Of a DNA stretch of 64,000 nucleotides, positions 13,090 through 24,396 are shown one piece after another. Within the stretch, counting starts at the first letter, position 1, and every line of letters starts with the position of its first letter. The notes under the pieces are model-generated. The model made no database searches, had not been told where the DNA came from, and saw only the letters and a program-made list of their open reading frames with translations. The translations under genes were made by a program, and so were the position numbers. The DNA is from Tetraselmis striata (taxonomy: Eukaryota > Chlorophyta > Chlorodendrophyceae > Chlorodendrales > Chlorodendraceae): positions 124,001 through 188,000 of the forward strand of contig VCJN01001728.1 of assembly GCA_006384855.1 (NCBI GenBank). The letters are read 5' to 3'.

Positions 13090-14700
13090 TGCTCCGCCAT
13101 ATTGATCAGTGCCGCAACGTCAATCCCTGGATGCGTGGCTATGTCTCACGTGCCTTCTGCACCAGGCTTGGACATCCTGATACTTCAACAACTCTGCACT
13201 TAGTGGCAGCATGAACCTTGCGGCACCACTTGTGGGAAAAGCTGCTAACATGCCCATGCAGCTGGCAGACCGTCAAACATGCCGCAGACCCTATCCGACC
13301 CGCTCATGAGTCTCCTGACCCCCATCGATGTGTGCTATGTTGACAGTCGTATTCTGGACCCTGCGCGCTGCCCCTACTCTCCCACGACACTGCCCTATCC
13401 TCGACGTTCGACCCTCGGAGCATATTTCTTCTCAAAAGCTTTGCAACCTTGTATATCAGGCAAATAGCATTCCGTTTTAAAGCTCATAGTCATAGGATGA
13501 TGGATACCAAATCTCCCGCCCTCGCTTCCAGTGCCTCACTGTTCGACGCCGAACCAAAGGTACGACTGACACAGTATAGGCAGAGTCGCTATATCTATCA
13601 CGCGTCGATGCAGCTGTAGGTCGTTTACTGTTGTGTCGAACAAGCACTTATTGTTGAAATTGGGTTAGGGCAGAAAGCAGGAATAAGCAGACACGCCGAA
13701 CCCTTATTTTGTGATGCTTGTGAGGACGAGCACTGCTGAGGCCGCTGAGTGGTTTGATCGACGAGCAGCAAGACCGCACGCCGAGTAGTTGCAAAATTCG
13801 CCACCGATTCTAAATGTTCGGAGCTGAAGCGCTGATGAATTTAGCGACTAGTATGCCCACGTGTTAGAGCAAGGAAAGAGCAAATGTCCTCGTGCCGGCC
13901 GCGCTAAAGCTACAAAATAAGTCTCGCGATACGGAGTCGACGTCGTCACCGATTCAGTTGCGATATTTCGCTGCATCAACGATACACAGTAACCCCCGGA
14001 ATTTTCCCTTGACTTGCGTATATCAACAACAACGCCGAATGGAGCTGCTGGCAAAAGATACTGACGGTCGGCTGACCTTTGGGGTGATAGGTAGCCATAA
14101 CTGATGGTTTGCTCCCTCCTCTCGGAGCGCTCTCCCGGCGACCGTCGGGAGCCTCACGGCGAGCAACGTTGTCGTCGACCAATATACGGACGCGCGATTG
14201 GCGGCCCGGGCGCGACTTCGCTCTAGCGGGTCGAGTGCCGGGGTCGTGGCCGTAGTCGGCCGAGCTTATTGGTAGATATGATGGTGTCGACGAGCAGGAG
14301 CCGAGGTCGAGGTCCAGGTCGAGGTGTTATTTTGTCGCTAGTTTTCCTGACATTGAATTGCGAAACGAAGTCTCGCTTTGCCACTCATACCTGTACTGAT
14401 GGGCTTGGTTAGTCATACGGGTACTCCTCACTCAGCGTAGCATGTCGCTCGTGCTCCGTCACGCATGTCATCGTCGCTTCAGGGTGGCGGGCCAGTCACC
14501 CCGCGCGACAGCCATTCGTCGCTAGGGATTGCTCGTAGTCATTTTTGCGTAATAGCCTCAAGTGTCGGGGAATCGTTTATGTTCGATTTAGTACATTTTA
14601 TTACGTACGCGTGCTGTGCACATAAATGACCGACAATTATCGGGTATCAAATTCTGTTTGCTACGTGGAGCCTTGTTATGCGAGCGAGCAAAACAGTTTA
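13090..14700. other. Intergenic stretch upstream of the G8 gene, no gene recognised
   Basis: Only short unrelated ORFs occur here. The first few hundred bases must hold the promoter and 5' leader of the minus-strand G8 gene, but no clear TATA box or other motif stood out. GC and AT content alternate without a coding bias. Confidence 0.5.
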
Positions 14701-14712
14701 ATACAACCACAC

Positions 14713-14848
14713 TGGACAGTATGTGTAGGCTACCGCGCCCCAATCAATTTGCGGAAATTAGTATTTAAAATACGAGTATTATGTATATACACGATCATTC
14801 CTCGCTGCGCTCGCGATCGAAATCATCCGCACCTACACATACTGTCCA
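14713..14848. repeat. 17-bp perfect inverted repeat (possible foldback/MITE remnant)
   Basis: TGGACAGTATGTGTAGG at 14,713-14,729 is matched by its exact reverse complement at 14,832-14,848. About 100 bp of AT-rich DNA separates the arms. No target-site duplication was evident. Confidence 0.6.
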
Positions 14849-14904
14849 TGTGTAAACTTTTCATATGATTCTTAATTATGATAAACCTTAAATGACACAA
14901 TCCT

Positions 14905-15345
14905 CTAAGGGGTATGCCAGACCTACGGGGGCAGGTGGCGCAAGAGTCACGTGCTCGGGCGGCTTCGGCCGATGTCCAGTAGGGGCAAACTTCACGACTT
15001 CACTTTTAAAACCCAAAACCATCACACCTATAAATCTGTTTATCAAACACATATTAGGATTACTTCGAACCGGCCGGTGGCGCGGGCGGCAGAGCAGCAG
15101 GTGCTTTTGAAACACCACCGCTACAAGGTACATCCCATCGGCTGAGCGGTCGTCTCGTACGCGAGAGGTCCGGGTACCGATTCCGGGCCGATATGTATTT
15201 TCGGCAAATTGTCCCAGCATATCCTGGGTTTCCCCAGTTTATGCATCGACAACCTTTCGGGGTTCTAATGAGGCAATGGTCTACAGGCTGTGCCAGACCT
15301 AGGACTGCAGTTGGCACAAGTGCTTAGGCGGCTTCGGCCGATGAA
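14905..15345. repeat. Pair of direct repeats around a tRNA-like block
   Basis: Two diverged copies of a block of about 60-75 bp occur near 14,915-14,985 and 15,288-15,345. Both start with GCCAGACCTA and end with GGCGGCTTCGGCCGATG. Between them lies a tRNA-like stretch, described separately. The arrangement suggests a small composite or non-autonomous element. Confidence 0.5.
15137..15190 (+). other. tRNA-like sequence with A-box and B-box resemblance (possible SINE head)
   Basis: TCGGCTGAGCGG resembles a pol III A box. About 30 bp later GGTACCGATTCC resembles a B box. The latter sits in a five-base stem (CCGGG/TCCGG, one G-U pair) with a seven-base loop, as in a T arm. A central TCTCG/CGAGA stem could mimic an anticodon arm. 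No clean acceptor stem is present, so this is not called as a functional tRNA gene. Confidence 0.35.
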
Positions 15346-15351
15346 GTATAG

Positions 15352-15475
15352 GTGATTACATGTGCTAGACACAACATTCAAGAAATCCACACAGAAATCC
15401 AGAAGGAAATCCAGAAGGAAATCCAGCTACGGGCCAACAGAGGCGGGAACCGCCATGGTAGCCACCGACCAGGCA
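15352..15475. repeat. Dispersed repeat, second copy at 60,384-60,490
   Basis: Both copies share TGATTACATGTGCTAG, then repeated AGAAATCCA words, then ATCCAGCTACGGGCCA and a GAACCGCCATG segment followed by AGCCACCGA. The match is colinear over about 110 bp, which marks them as copies of one mobile family. Confidence 0.65.
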
Positions 15476-15534
15476 TCGCCACCAGCCAGCCGCCGCTCCA
15501 CGCAGTAGGGACGCTCTCCCCAGCACACAATCCC

Positions 15535-16180
15535 GGGCCACTCCAATAGCGGCACTAGGCCGAATGTAATGTGAAGGCTCCGACAGGAAAGGAGCTTCGA
15601 AGTTGAGGTCTCGCACGCAGCAAGAGCGGAAGTGGGGGGGGTCCAACCCAGAACGGGGCGCCAGGGGCGTGCAACAGACGCAGGCCACCCAACGCCATAT
15701 GCGCCGCCAGCTCGGCCGCGTCCTTTTCCGCCAAACGTAGAACGCCTTCCCCAGCACAATATCCCGGGCCACTCCAATAGCGGCGCTGAGCCGAATGTAA
15801 TGTGGAGGCGCCGACATGACAGGAAGGGAGAGGGTGCTCAAAGAACAGCGAACATGGACTTGACCGGACCAGCAACAACGTATGACGCCGGTGTCCAGCG
15901 CACGTTGTTCCGCCCAGCGCCAGATCCGCCGCCACCTCGGTCGCGTCCCCTTCCGCCGAACGTAGAACTCCCTTCCCAGCACAACATCCCGGGCCACTCC
16001 CATAGCGGCACTAGGCCGAATGTGATGTGGAGGCGCCGACAGGACTGGAAGGGAGAGGGTGCTCAGAGAACAGCGAACGGGGACTTGACCGGACCAGCAA
16101 CGACGTAAGACGCCGGTGTCCGGCTCACACTGCTCCTCCGCGGCAGTGGCAGCACGGGCGGGGCCAAGGCTACCAAGGCG
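15535..16180. repeat. Three-copy tandem repeat, 225-231 bp unit
   Basis: The landmark GGGCCACTCC occurs at about 15,535, 15,766 and 15,991, giving spacings of 231 and 225 bp. It is followed each time by ATAGCGGC and CCGAATGT(A/G)ATGTG. Reading frames stay open through the array on both strands, which is an effect of repeat periodicity and high GC rather than good evidence of a gene. Confidence 0.8.
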
Positions 16181-16440
16181 CCACCCGTGCACGATCCCCG
16201 CTCCCATCCCCAACCGGGGGTGGAGGCGGAGGAAGGGCCCGCGATTCCGAGGGCCGAGGACGGTCGTCGGGCCCGCCCAAGCGGCGGTGGGTGGGAAGAT
16301 GAGATGATGTCCCGGGGCGAAACTGAACCACCGCCACAAAATTGAATACTACATACACGGATGAAGCGCAAGGAGGGCATTATTTAATGCTGGCTTATGC
16401 ATGTCCCTTTAAATATCGCACTAAATGGCGCTTCGCGCCG

Positions 16441-16502
16441 GGGATTTGTGGAGGTGCCCCTACCTCTTGGGGGGATTTGTGGAGGTGCCCCTACCTCTTG
16501 GG
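16441..16502. repeat. 31-bp direct repeat, two identical copies
   Basis: A 31-bp unit beginning GGGATTTGTGGAGGTGCCCC occurs twice head to tail, directly before the left arm of the inverted-repeat element at 16,511. Confidence 0.85.
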
Positions 16503-16510
16503 TTGAGCCT

Positions 16511-16835
16511 GGTGCGGGATGCGGGCCGCTTTTAGCCGGCTTGTAGTGTTGATCTTGTAATACTGTGTTTTTCGGGTAATACTGCTTTTAGGGTTAGATT
16601 TGTCAGTAGTTTTATTTTTTAAGAGAGGTATTAATTTGCATAGAAACAGATTAAATCTACAAGCCGCGTAAAAGCTTGCCGCTGACTACTGGTGTGCATT
16701 ACAAAAAGGCCACTACCCAACCCACCGCTAAATTTAGCAGTATTACCCCCATTAAAGCAGTATTACCCCCCCCCCCCCCCCCCAGCAATACAGTACAAGC
16801 CGCCTACAGGCGGCCCGCATCCGGCACAAGGCCGC
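16511..16835. mobile_element. Inverted-repeat element with double-hairpin termini
   Basis: The left arm (about 16,511-16,590) is approximately the reverse complement of the right arm (about 16,735-16,831). Both arms carry the block GCCGC-loop-GCGGCCCGCATCC and copies of GGTAATACTGCT or its complement. A C run at 16,766-16,783 lies in the right arm. The same terminal block recurs at 28,132, 59,676 and the right edge of the window, so this looks like two family members in opposite orientation or a foldback element. Confidence 0.65.
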
Positions 16836-17270
16836 GCAGGTCGGGCCGGTCGTCAGGTCTACGGGGCGGGCACACCCCGAATCGCCATGCCCGCCGCCTG
16901 CACCGGACTCCGGACGCCGTCGTTCGACCGTCGCCCGTCCGTCGACGGACGCCGGGCCCCGGGTCGGCGGACTGCCCCCGCACCGCGGCGACCCCTTTTT
17001 ACAGCATCGTTTTACAGCATATTGCGACTACTTGGACCACCGTACAGTCGCTGTATAAAAGAGGCGGGCCCGTCTCGCTTGCTGATTCAGCAGTAAAAAC
17101 GCGCTGCGGTACCGCGTTATTTTGGCGTATCAGACGGATATATGACGTGCCTGGGCTAGAATACACGCGCGTCCATTCAGAAATAATCCACACACGTACC
17201 TGTACCGTGAAATAAAACGATTAATTATCGAACGTATAACGTTCCATGCACGAAACGCGTATGATGTAGG

Positions 17271-17341
17271 ACCGAGGACGGAGGACGGACGGAGGACGGA
17301 GGACGGAGGACGGACGGAGGACGGAGGACGGACGGAGGACG
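17271..17341. repeat. GGAC/GGAGGAC minisatellite
   Basis: A tandem array of GGACGGAGGAC-type words (mixed 4- and 7-bp steps) of about 70 bp. It lies in the spacer between the repeat cluster and the SAAL1-like gene. Confidence 0.85.
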
Positions 17342-17344
17342 CCT

Positions 17345-18163
17345 AAAACTCCGTCATAAAACCGTACTGTAACCGGTATCGATTATCTCGTATTCCAGGC
17401 GATTTCGGACGCGGTCCTCCTTTTCCTCCGCTCAACCCAAAGAGGTATCCCCGATCAACCCAAAGCGGATAGGGGAATTTATATTCAATGAGGTCCGGAT
17501 GCAAAGCGTCGGCAGTCGCGACGGGGTGGAGGATGATCAACGCCATGAACATTATATCCGCCGACACTTCCTCGACAGACTAGCGCCCCGCCGTCACCCC
17601 TCTCGATAGGAAGATAGCAAGAGCGTGCAAGAGTGATGGGCGTGGAGAGTGATCCCTCGGGGAAGGGCGACGCTCCTCGGCTGCCGGAGGGCTCCACTAT
17701 TGACCCCAGTCATGCGATCCACTGCATGCGTGTTTTGCTGGCACCTACGGCACAGCGGCAGAGGGCTGGAGTGGGTGCCGGGGAGGCGACGGTTCGTGCA
17801 TATGTGCATGCCCCGTGAATGCAATCAGGTAGACTCGATGATGCTAGAGGCTGCTTGTGATTGATCGGTGCCAACGTGCCTGGTGGGGTTGGTGCTCTGC
17901 ATAGGGGGAGGAGCTGTCACCTGAGGAGGCTGGCTGTCACCTGTGGGACCTATCAGCCAATTCCGAATATGCGGAGTTCCTGGTACCATAGTTGCAACTT
18001 TGCCACCCCCCTGCCATCTCGCCGCCTGTTGCATTACCCATGTGCTTGCTTGTATTATCCTTTCCTGCAAACATATTGCGTGCCAGGATTCCCAGCATCA
18101 ATATCCATTTAATACATCCATTGAAGCACCCAACTCTCTTTCGGCTCTTGTTACTCTGATCAG
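17345..18163. other. Region upstream of the SAAL1-like gene; likely holds its unrecognised 5' exon(s)
   Basis: The first recognised exon of the SAAL1-like gene starts at 18,164 after an AG acceptor in phase 0, so at least one 5' coding exon must lie upstream. Several short plus-strand ORFs occur (for example from 17,633), but none shows recognisable SAAL1 N-terminal sequence. I therefore leave the start unassigned. Confidence 0.4.
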
Positions 18164-21070
18164 GTGGGCAACAACTTGCTGGGTGTCGTGACAGCGGTGC
18201 TTGCCAGTGATGGTGGGCAGGACGACAGAGCCAGCCGCCACATAGAGATCGCCGCCGGCATCGTTGGCAATCTCGCCTGCCACACAGCACTCGCGCCGGC
18301 ACTCGGCGATGCAGACGGACCCTTGGCGGGAATCTGCGCCTGCCTCCTCTCAACCAACGATGTGCCCTGCCTGTGCGAACCCCCCCCCCCCCCCCCCTCC
18401 TCCCGCAGCTCAAAACTCAAAACTGTATTGTCAATGGGTCATATCTTACCAGAATCCATTCCTCTTATCACTTCTGGCTGTTTCCAGGACGGAGGCTTGT
18501 CGCGCGCTGGCCATTGCGCTGCAAACACCGGTGAACCCCCCCCCCCTCCCCCCCCCGCCGGCGGCCCACCCCCAATTCCTGCACACTCCAGCCTCCTATA
18601 TGGCCACCAGCTGCGGCGATCTTCAGCGGCGATACAGACACGCAGTGTATTGGGTTACGGAGCACGCATGCTCCATGCACTCAGGCCCAAGTGGTGCACT
18701 CATTGCTTGCATTCAGGTCAAGGGGCAGTGGCGGACGGCGTTGGTGGCAGAGGAAGCTATTGCTCGCCTGTTGGACATTGCAGCAAACTCGCTGGACTCC
18801 ACACTGCTTGAGCGCATGTGCAAGCCTTACCCCCCTCCACCCATCCCCTGCTCCCTCTGATGCATTATCACCATCATTCAGAACAGCGGCCAACACGCCT
18901 TACTCTGGCTGGCGCCTTTGCTAAGCTCACTTAGAGCTCTGTGATGGCATGCAGCCTGGATGTGATTGGTGCTTTGGCGGGCGTCAGTGAGGCCGCCATG
19001 CAGTGGCTGCTGGCTGGCGGCATGGTGCCCACCCTGGCAGGTCTTCTGCACGCCTACTGCCGCGTGTATGTGTCGCATGTGGAGCAGTCACAGGAGGGCG
19101 CACATGCAACGTGAGTGCAGTGCCCCCGCCCCTTCACCCCCCACCCCATGTTTGCTCCTGCAGACATCTCCCCTCGTTGATATCCCACTAACCCAGAGCT
19201 CTGAGCCCACAGACACTATGTCTTTTAGGGAGGAGGTCGCAGACGGCGTTCTACGCGTACTAGAGTTTGTTGCGGCGCATGAAGACGGGGGCCACCTTGT
19301 TGAGGTGGGTGCCTGCCGGTGCTTTAAGTCAGGAACGTGGCAGTGCCTGCTCCCAAAAAATCGAGCATGATACCCACAAGTGGGCTGGTAGAATCTCAGG
19401 AGCTGATACTGAAGGTGCATTTGCTTCATGATGCACCCGGTTTCATAGCAAGAGCCAGTGATTGTCTGACGTAAATGGCGCTGCTACGGGCTCGTATGCC
19501 AGGCCGAGGGTGGCTCCCAGCTGCTCCGCGATGTGCTGGACGCACTCTGCTTAAGCGACAGCGAGGCGGTGGAGAGCAGCGCGGTATGCGTACTATCAGA
19601 GTGGCAGACGGACATGGTCCTCAGGTCACCAATGTCGCTGGCACCCGCACATCTGCACGTTTTGCTTCCCTGAACTTGCTGTTGGATAGAGAGCTCAGAG
19701 GAAGCCATTGATAGCAGGCAGTCTTTCACACTTGAGTTTCTACATACAGCAGGACACATATCCAAAACCCGAAGCGTAATTAAATAACTGCTCTGATTGG
19801 ACACGATTACCATTGATAATATGACATGATATTGCCACCACAATTTCAAGGTGTACTGTCGAATCATTCCCGAAGAAAATATTATACATGACAGATGCGC
19901 TGGATGCTTCCCCAAAGCCAGTAACAGTAATGGTACTACTTCCACCATATCATCACCTAACTCAAGGCAAACATCACGTTTATTTGAAGCCGTCTCTGCT
20001 GCGTTTGTTTTGGCTACCCGTCGCAGGGCCCTGCTGCAAGATGTCGCCGCACTCAAGGCGGTGCTGGCAAAACTGGATAAGGTGGGTTATTTCACACGGC
20101 CAGCGGCCCTGACCACAGGCTTGCGACTCGCGGCCCCAATTTACTAACCATGGACGGTGTTACTGTTTTATGACTCCGGCAGGGCTCGGACGAGGCGCAG
20201 GCGTCGGCGTGGGCACTGCTGTCAGCACTCTGCCATCACATGAAGGCAGGCGCCAGCGCAGGTGGACTGTGGGGCAGCGTGTTTTGTGTGATCACAGCAG
20301 CCCTGACCGAGTTTTTGGACGTAGTTGTTCCTGATGGTGGGAGCCCAGCTGAATGCACATTCTCTACCTTGACGCCAGTTGCAACACATGTTGGGAGCCG
20401 TATCCGCTCCTTGGCCATGCACTCTCCTGATGACTCCCATCAATGATGGCCAGAAACTTAATAGTGCGTTTAGTGATGCCAGAAGATTATGCATTTCACT
20501 TACTCCCATATGAAGTATGGATGGTAGGGTATGCATTTTATGCTAAATGATATGCTGGGATATACAGATAGACTGTACGCACAGGTCCATGAAGATGTCC
20601 GTACTCGGTGGTACAATGAAGTTTAAGCAACCAGCCCGGGAGAGAGGGAGAGAGAGCGAGGGAGAGAGTGATTGAGAGAGAGCTGCATGGGGCTCGCCAT
20701 GTTTGTGTGTCACAACATAAGCAGGTAGCTTATGTATGGTTAGATCATAGCTGGTGGGCAGATTAAGCCCTCCGGAGTCACAATATGTGTGACTATAGGT
20801 CCATCAACCAATATTTGCTCAAGCACCTTATCCTCATTGTAATAAAACCCCATGCTATTTATTCATGGCTCATGATTGAACACCGCATGCTTGCTCTCCC
20901 TGATGGTGTACCCAGGCCAACGCTGCGCCTTGGTGACTGTCGTGGAGGATCTGCTCCAGTGCCAGCCAGCGGACGGCGGCATTGACTGCCGAGATCCTGC
21001 CGCAGAGAGCCTGACAGATGGCATTCTGGTGTTGCGGACTTTGCGCGCAAGCTTGGACCCGTGTGTGTAA
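18164..21070 (+). CDS. SAAL1: SAAL1-like armadillo/HEAT-repeat protein (5' end not identified)
   Basis: Nine exons join with consistent phases: 18,164-18,372, 18,488-18,530, 18,627-18,817, 18,955-19,110, 19,229-19,304, 19,503-19,624, 20,027-20,081, 20,183-20,261 and 20,916-21,070 (TAA). The best match to the SAAL1 family is EIAAGIVGNLACHTAL followed by NDVPCLTEACRALAIAL. It corresponds to the conserved 'EICVGILGNMACF' and 'DPPTLIQTSRLL' region of animal SAAL1. A later WVTEHAC segment and EEAIARLLDIA continue the helical-repeat pattern. SAAL1 in animals is an armadillo-type protein linked to proliferation; no role in algae is inferred. The first two introns begin GTG(C/A) and then a long C run. 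The end is well placed because TGTAA overlaps the stop and recurs at 21,079-21,083. A generic armadillo protein is the alternative. Confidence 0.65.
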
Positions 21071-21078
21071 ATTTTACA

Positions 21079-21083
21079 TGTAA
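21079..21083 (+). promoter_or_regulatory. TGTAA polyadenylation signal
   Basis: TGTAA lies 9 bases after the TAA stop of the SAAL1-like gene. Another TGTAA overlaps the stop itself. TGTAA is the usual poly(A) signal of chlamydomonadalean algae. Confidence 0.5.
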
Positions 21084-21084
21084 T

Positions 21085-22268
21085 GGTGTTTAGCCATTGA
21101 ATACAAAGATGCGCACGCCCAAAGAATCACCCTTGTATGTCGTGCAGGCATGCAGATAAGCAGCATGTCGTTTTCACATCAGAGTTTGCGTTAAGCCTAG
21201 CGAGTGCCACTACAAAGGGTGGATGCAAAGCATCTGAATATGAATTTGCTGCATATTTAATATGTGATGTGAGTGTGAACTAAGTGGTGTTCATAAACTA
21301 AAAAGATGGCAAGCAGTGCTTGCTTGAGAACATGTGCAATATGCTCAAATATAGGGGTCTTGCGTTGGATGGCAGAATGATTGCCGTGGCTCATGGACGA
21401 TGTGGATAAGTACATGAGGCGGGCTGCTGATTGGTTTGACCCTCCTGGCCTCCATATTGTGCTATCCAGGTGAGCAGTAATAAGATACATCACACTTTGA
21501 GTACAGGGTACATCTAACGCCCAGTACTACTGCGCGAGTGGGAAGCAGCAGACAAGAGAATGAAAAATCACGAATGAGCACAACGGTGGGTGGTATACAC
21601 TGAACAAGTTGTGTATTATGTATTGCTGTCGATACCACCATTGCCCCTTATCCTCGGCGTGTCAAGCTCGGATCCAATGACTGCTTTGCGGGCTGCATAG
21701 CGCCACAAAATCCAGAAGTATGACGAGGGTGTCCGAAACGCCGCCGGCATGCTTCGCTTTGTTCCTTTTGCCGTTTCTGAGTTTGGCTCGCTGGCCCCGC
21801 ACGCTGAGGCTTTCTTGGTGGAGCTCGCGAAAGCTAGCCACACACACAGGCCAAAAAATCGGCCATCTCCTGTCTGCGTGGCGCCGCCGTTTCTCCTTGC
21901 TCATGAACATGGCACATGCAGACAACGTTCTTGGCGGGGTCGCGGCCGCGCGTGCGGCACGTGATGGTGCTCCTGCGACTGCATCACGTCGCTCGTCGGC
22001 ATGTGTTGCTATGACCCGGGTCAGTGGTTGCAAGCGTCCTCGCCGCGGCTGATAGCCTACCCCGGGGCGGGGGTCCCTTTGGTTCCTGGCAGCTAAGCGA
22101 CTTCGTGGTTCCTTTGGCTCCTCCTTGGTTCTTGGCTTCCTGGCCTCCGGCTCGACCTTGGTTTCAGGCTTATGTCTCTCTTTTGCTGGCAACCTTTCAT
22201 AGTTGCTGTTAGTTATGTTTGTAGTGCGCATTTGTGCAAGCCCTGATGTAATAAATAGTAATGTATTG
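21085..22268. other. Spacer between SAAL1-like gene and the LTR element; no confident gene
   Basis: A GC-rich block at 21,660-22,200 is open on both strands (for example a 218-codon minus frame rich in Arg, Lys and Glu), but no domain is recognisable. CTGATGTAATAAATAG near 22,231-22,246 could be a plus-strand TGTAA signal, so a decayed plus-strand gene or 3' exon cannot be excluded. Confidence 0.35.
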
Positions 22269-22273
22269 CCATT

Positions 22274-22779
22274 TGTCGGAGGGAGATTGTCGAAGTGATG
22301 GCTGAGTAGCGCCGTCACTGATGGAAAGAGAGTCGGCGAGAGTCGGCGTGCATGCGTCGAATCACGTCGAGTGCCAGCAAGCGAGATGCAAACTGGGAAG
22401 GCGAAGGGCTGCTATGAGCCGTGGGCGATGGACGAAAGGTAGTCGCTGTCGCCGTGGTGATGGCTGAGTGGCACTGTCACGAGAGAGAAAGGGCGAGTCG
22501 GAATATTTCTGGAAAAGCAGTTGACTGAATTACAAGGAGCCAAGGCTAGCAATTTATACCAGCCGGCTAGGTGTCAATTAGGACGGACACCTCTCCGTCT
22601 AAGAAGGCCAACTGGCAAAGACGCCTAGGTGCCATGCTTTGGTAACAACTGGGTGCCGTACTCCTGCCATACGGTCTAAATTAGGCACATGAACGGCAGC
22701 TGAGTTGTTCACTGGAAAAATGCGGATTTCACAAAGAGAAAAAGCGGATTCAGGGTACCGGGGTACCCTGGGTCCAACA
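22274..22779 (-). repeat. Left LTR (3' LTR of the element)
   Basis: The sequence is nearly identical to 26,720-27,224 and in the same orientation. Ends read TGTCGG...CCAACA on the plus strand, i.e. TGTTGG...CCGACA on the coding strand. Confidence 0.92.
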
Positions 22780-22793
22780 CCCCTCCTCATCCT
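22780..22793 (-). promoter_or_regulatory. Polypurine tract of the LTR element
   Basis: On the coding (minus) strand GGATGAGGAGGGG directly precedes the 3' LTR terminal TG. This is the position and base composition expected of the plus-strand primer. Confidence 0.75.
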
Positions 22794-22884
22794 GTGGAAT
22801 CCCGCGGACGCAGGACTGATGGCGGCAGAGGCGCAACGCAAGGCTCCCGGATGACCCCATCAGGAAAGCGCGGAACTGAAGAAA

Positions 22885-23200
22885 GGTAGTCAGAGGCAGC
22901 GCTTTGGCGAAGAAGTCGGCCAGGTGGGCCGGGGTAGGCGTGTAGTACATGTAGATGATGCCGTCTTGGTAGAGTTGGACCGCATACTGAAATTGGAGGT
23001 CAACGTGGCGTTCCGCGCCTATAACTATACCATGTTGCACCTGAACGATGCATGCGCGGTTGTCCCCGCATATTTGCACCGGGGCAGCAGTGGGGTGGCT
23101 GAGCTTGGCGCAGAAGAACGTGAATAACCGCCAGACATGTGCAGACCACGCAGAGCGCCACGAACTCCGCTGCGGCAGTAAACATGGCCAAGATGCCTCC
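22885..23200 (-). pseudogene. Copia RNase H remnant
   Basis: The frame near 23,075-22,885 reads CGDNRACIVQVQHG and then ERHVDLQFQYAVQLYQDG and PTPAHLADFFAKALP. These match the copia RNase H end ('CDN..A', 'KHID..YHF', 'PTxxQLADxFTKxL'). An upstream piece, FTAAAEFVALC (near 23,187-23,155), corresponds to 'STAEAEYIAL' but is in another frame, so the domain is frameshifted. Confidence 0.8.
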
Positions 23201-23335
23201 GAACCTGCGCACGGTAGGTGACTGCAGTGTTATGAAAGTTGGTATTCAACGTGCAGGGCAGGCGGCGAGGATTGCTCTCCGTCATGTGAAAGGTAGTCAG
23301 AATGTCAATGATGCAGGTTTCCCGATGAAGATGGA

Positions 23336-24253
23336 TCACGCCGTCCGGTGCGGAGCCGATGAAGTCGAAGTCACGTAGAAAGGAAGTAAAGCACAGAAAC
23401 CATGCCTTGGGTGCCTGCCGCAGATCGTAGAGTGCCTCAACGGGGTTCCAACCCGGTCCTTACGGCCACAGCCGGGGGAGAGGTAGTCATAGGTATCTGC
23501 ATTTCGGTCGGCGTTGAGGAAAACACAGCGGACGTCGAACTGGTAGAGCTCCCAGGTGAGTTGAACCGTGATAGCAATGGTGGTGCGCAAGGCGACGAAG
23601 TGAACGACTGGGGCATAGGTCTTGGCGTCATTATAGGTCTCGCCGGTGGTGAGTAGATTGCCGCGGACGATCACGCCGGCCTCGCGCTTGATGATGTTGC
23701 CATCTTTGTGCTGCGCCGTGAAGGACCACGCCATCTGTTGGATGACCGCGGACTCGTTGTTGCGTCGAAGCCCAGGGACGTTGACCCAGACGAAAAGTGC
23801 CATCGTGGTGATAGAGTTGATCTCGTGGTTCATGGATGTCTTCCAGTCATCGGGGCGAGTGCTGCAGATGTCCTCCTCATAGGTGCGCGGCGCCGTGGAC
23901 ACGCGGACAGTGGGTGCCGGTAAGGCGAGGGCTGTCAGCCGCGCTGAGTGGGGGCGCACAACCGCCGCGATCGCGGATGCCACCAGTGTTGGGTGGTAGT
24001 CGCTGAGGTCGACATAATGGGAAGGTAGTTGTGCATGTTTGATGTTGTGAGGAGCCGACAGTGCCGTGGCGTCCCCCTCCTGACGGTGCGGAGGGTGCTG
24101 CTCGTTGTGATGTGGAGATGGGGGCCCCTCATGTGCCGAAGCAAGCGCCGCTGATGGCAGCCGGGGTGGCGGTGCGTGGGGCCCCTCCTGCTGGCCCGAG
24201 GGTTGAAACTCGTCCATCAGGTAGTCAGCGTTGGAGAACTGAAAGGCCGGCAT
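23336..24253 (-). pseudogene. Copia reverse transcriptase fragment (RVT_2)
   Basis: The fragment of about 305 codons has a proline-rich linker and then the start of the copia RT. It shows RPDDWKTSMNHEINSI, W-F-T-A-Q-H-K-D-G-N-I spacing, GETYNDAKTYAPVVHF, and the motif A equivalent LYQFDVRCVFLNAD with its catalytic Asp. After YDYLSPG the similarity stops and the frame ends, before the YVDD box. It is therefore a truncated, inactive RT. Confidence 0.85.
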
Positions 24254-24396
24254 AGGGAGAGGCGAGGTCGTGCGCCCGGCAACCGGGTTGTAGATGGTGT
24301 AGCCACTGAAGGGGCCGGGGTCGGCGAGCTTGAAGGCGGCGACGTTAGTTGTTACTTGACGCAGTTCCGGATGTCATGCGGTTGAGTGATAACGGT

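Noticed and set aside
15137-15190. Functional tRNA gene
   Set aside because: Box-like motifs and a T-arm are present but no acceptor stem or standard anticodon arm could be drawn.
15365-16339. 324-codon minus-strand ORF and 158-codon plus-strand ORF
   Set aside because: Both are carried by the three-copy 225-bp tandem repeat with high GC. No domain is present and both strands are open.
21662-22318. 218-codon minus-strand ORF as a gene
   Set aside because: It starts inside the LTR, is low-complexity basic/acidic sequence, and the opposite strand is equally open.
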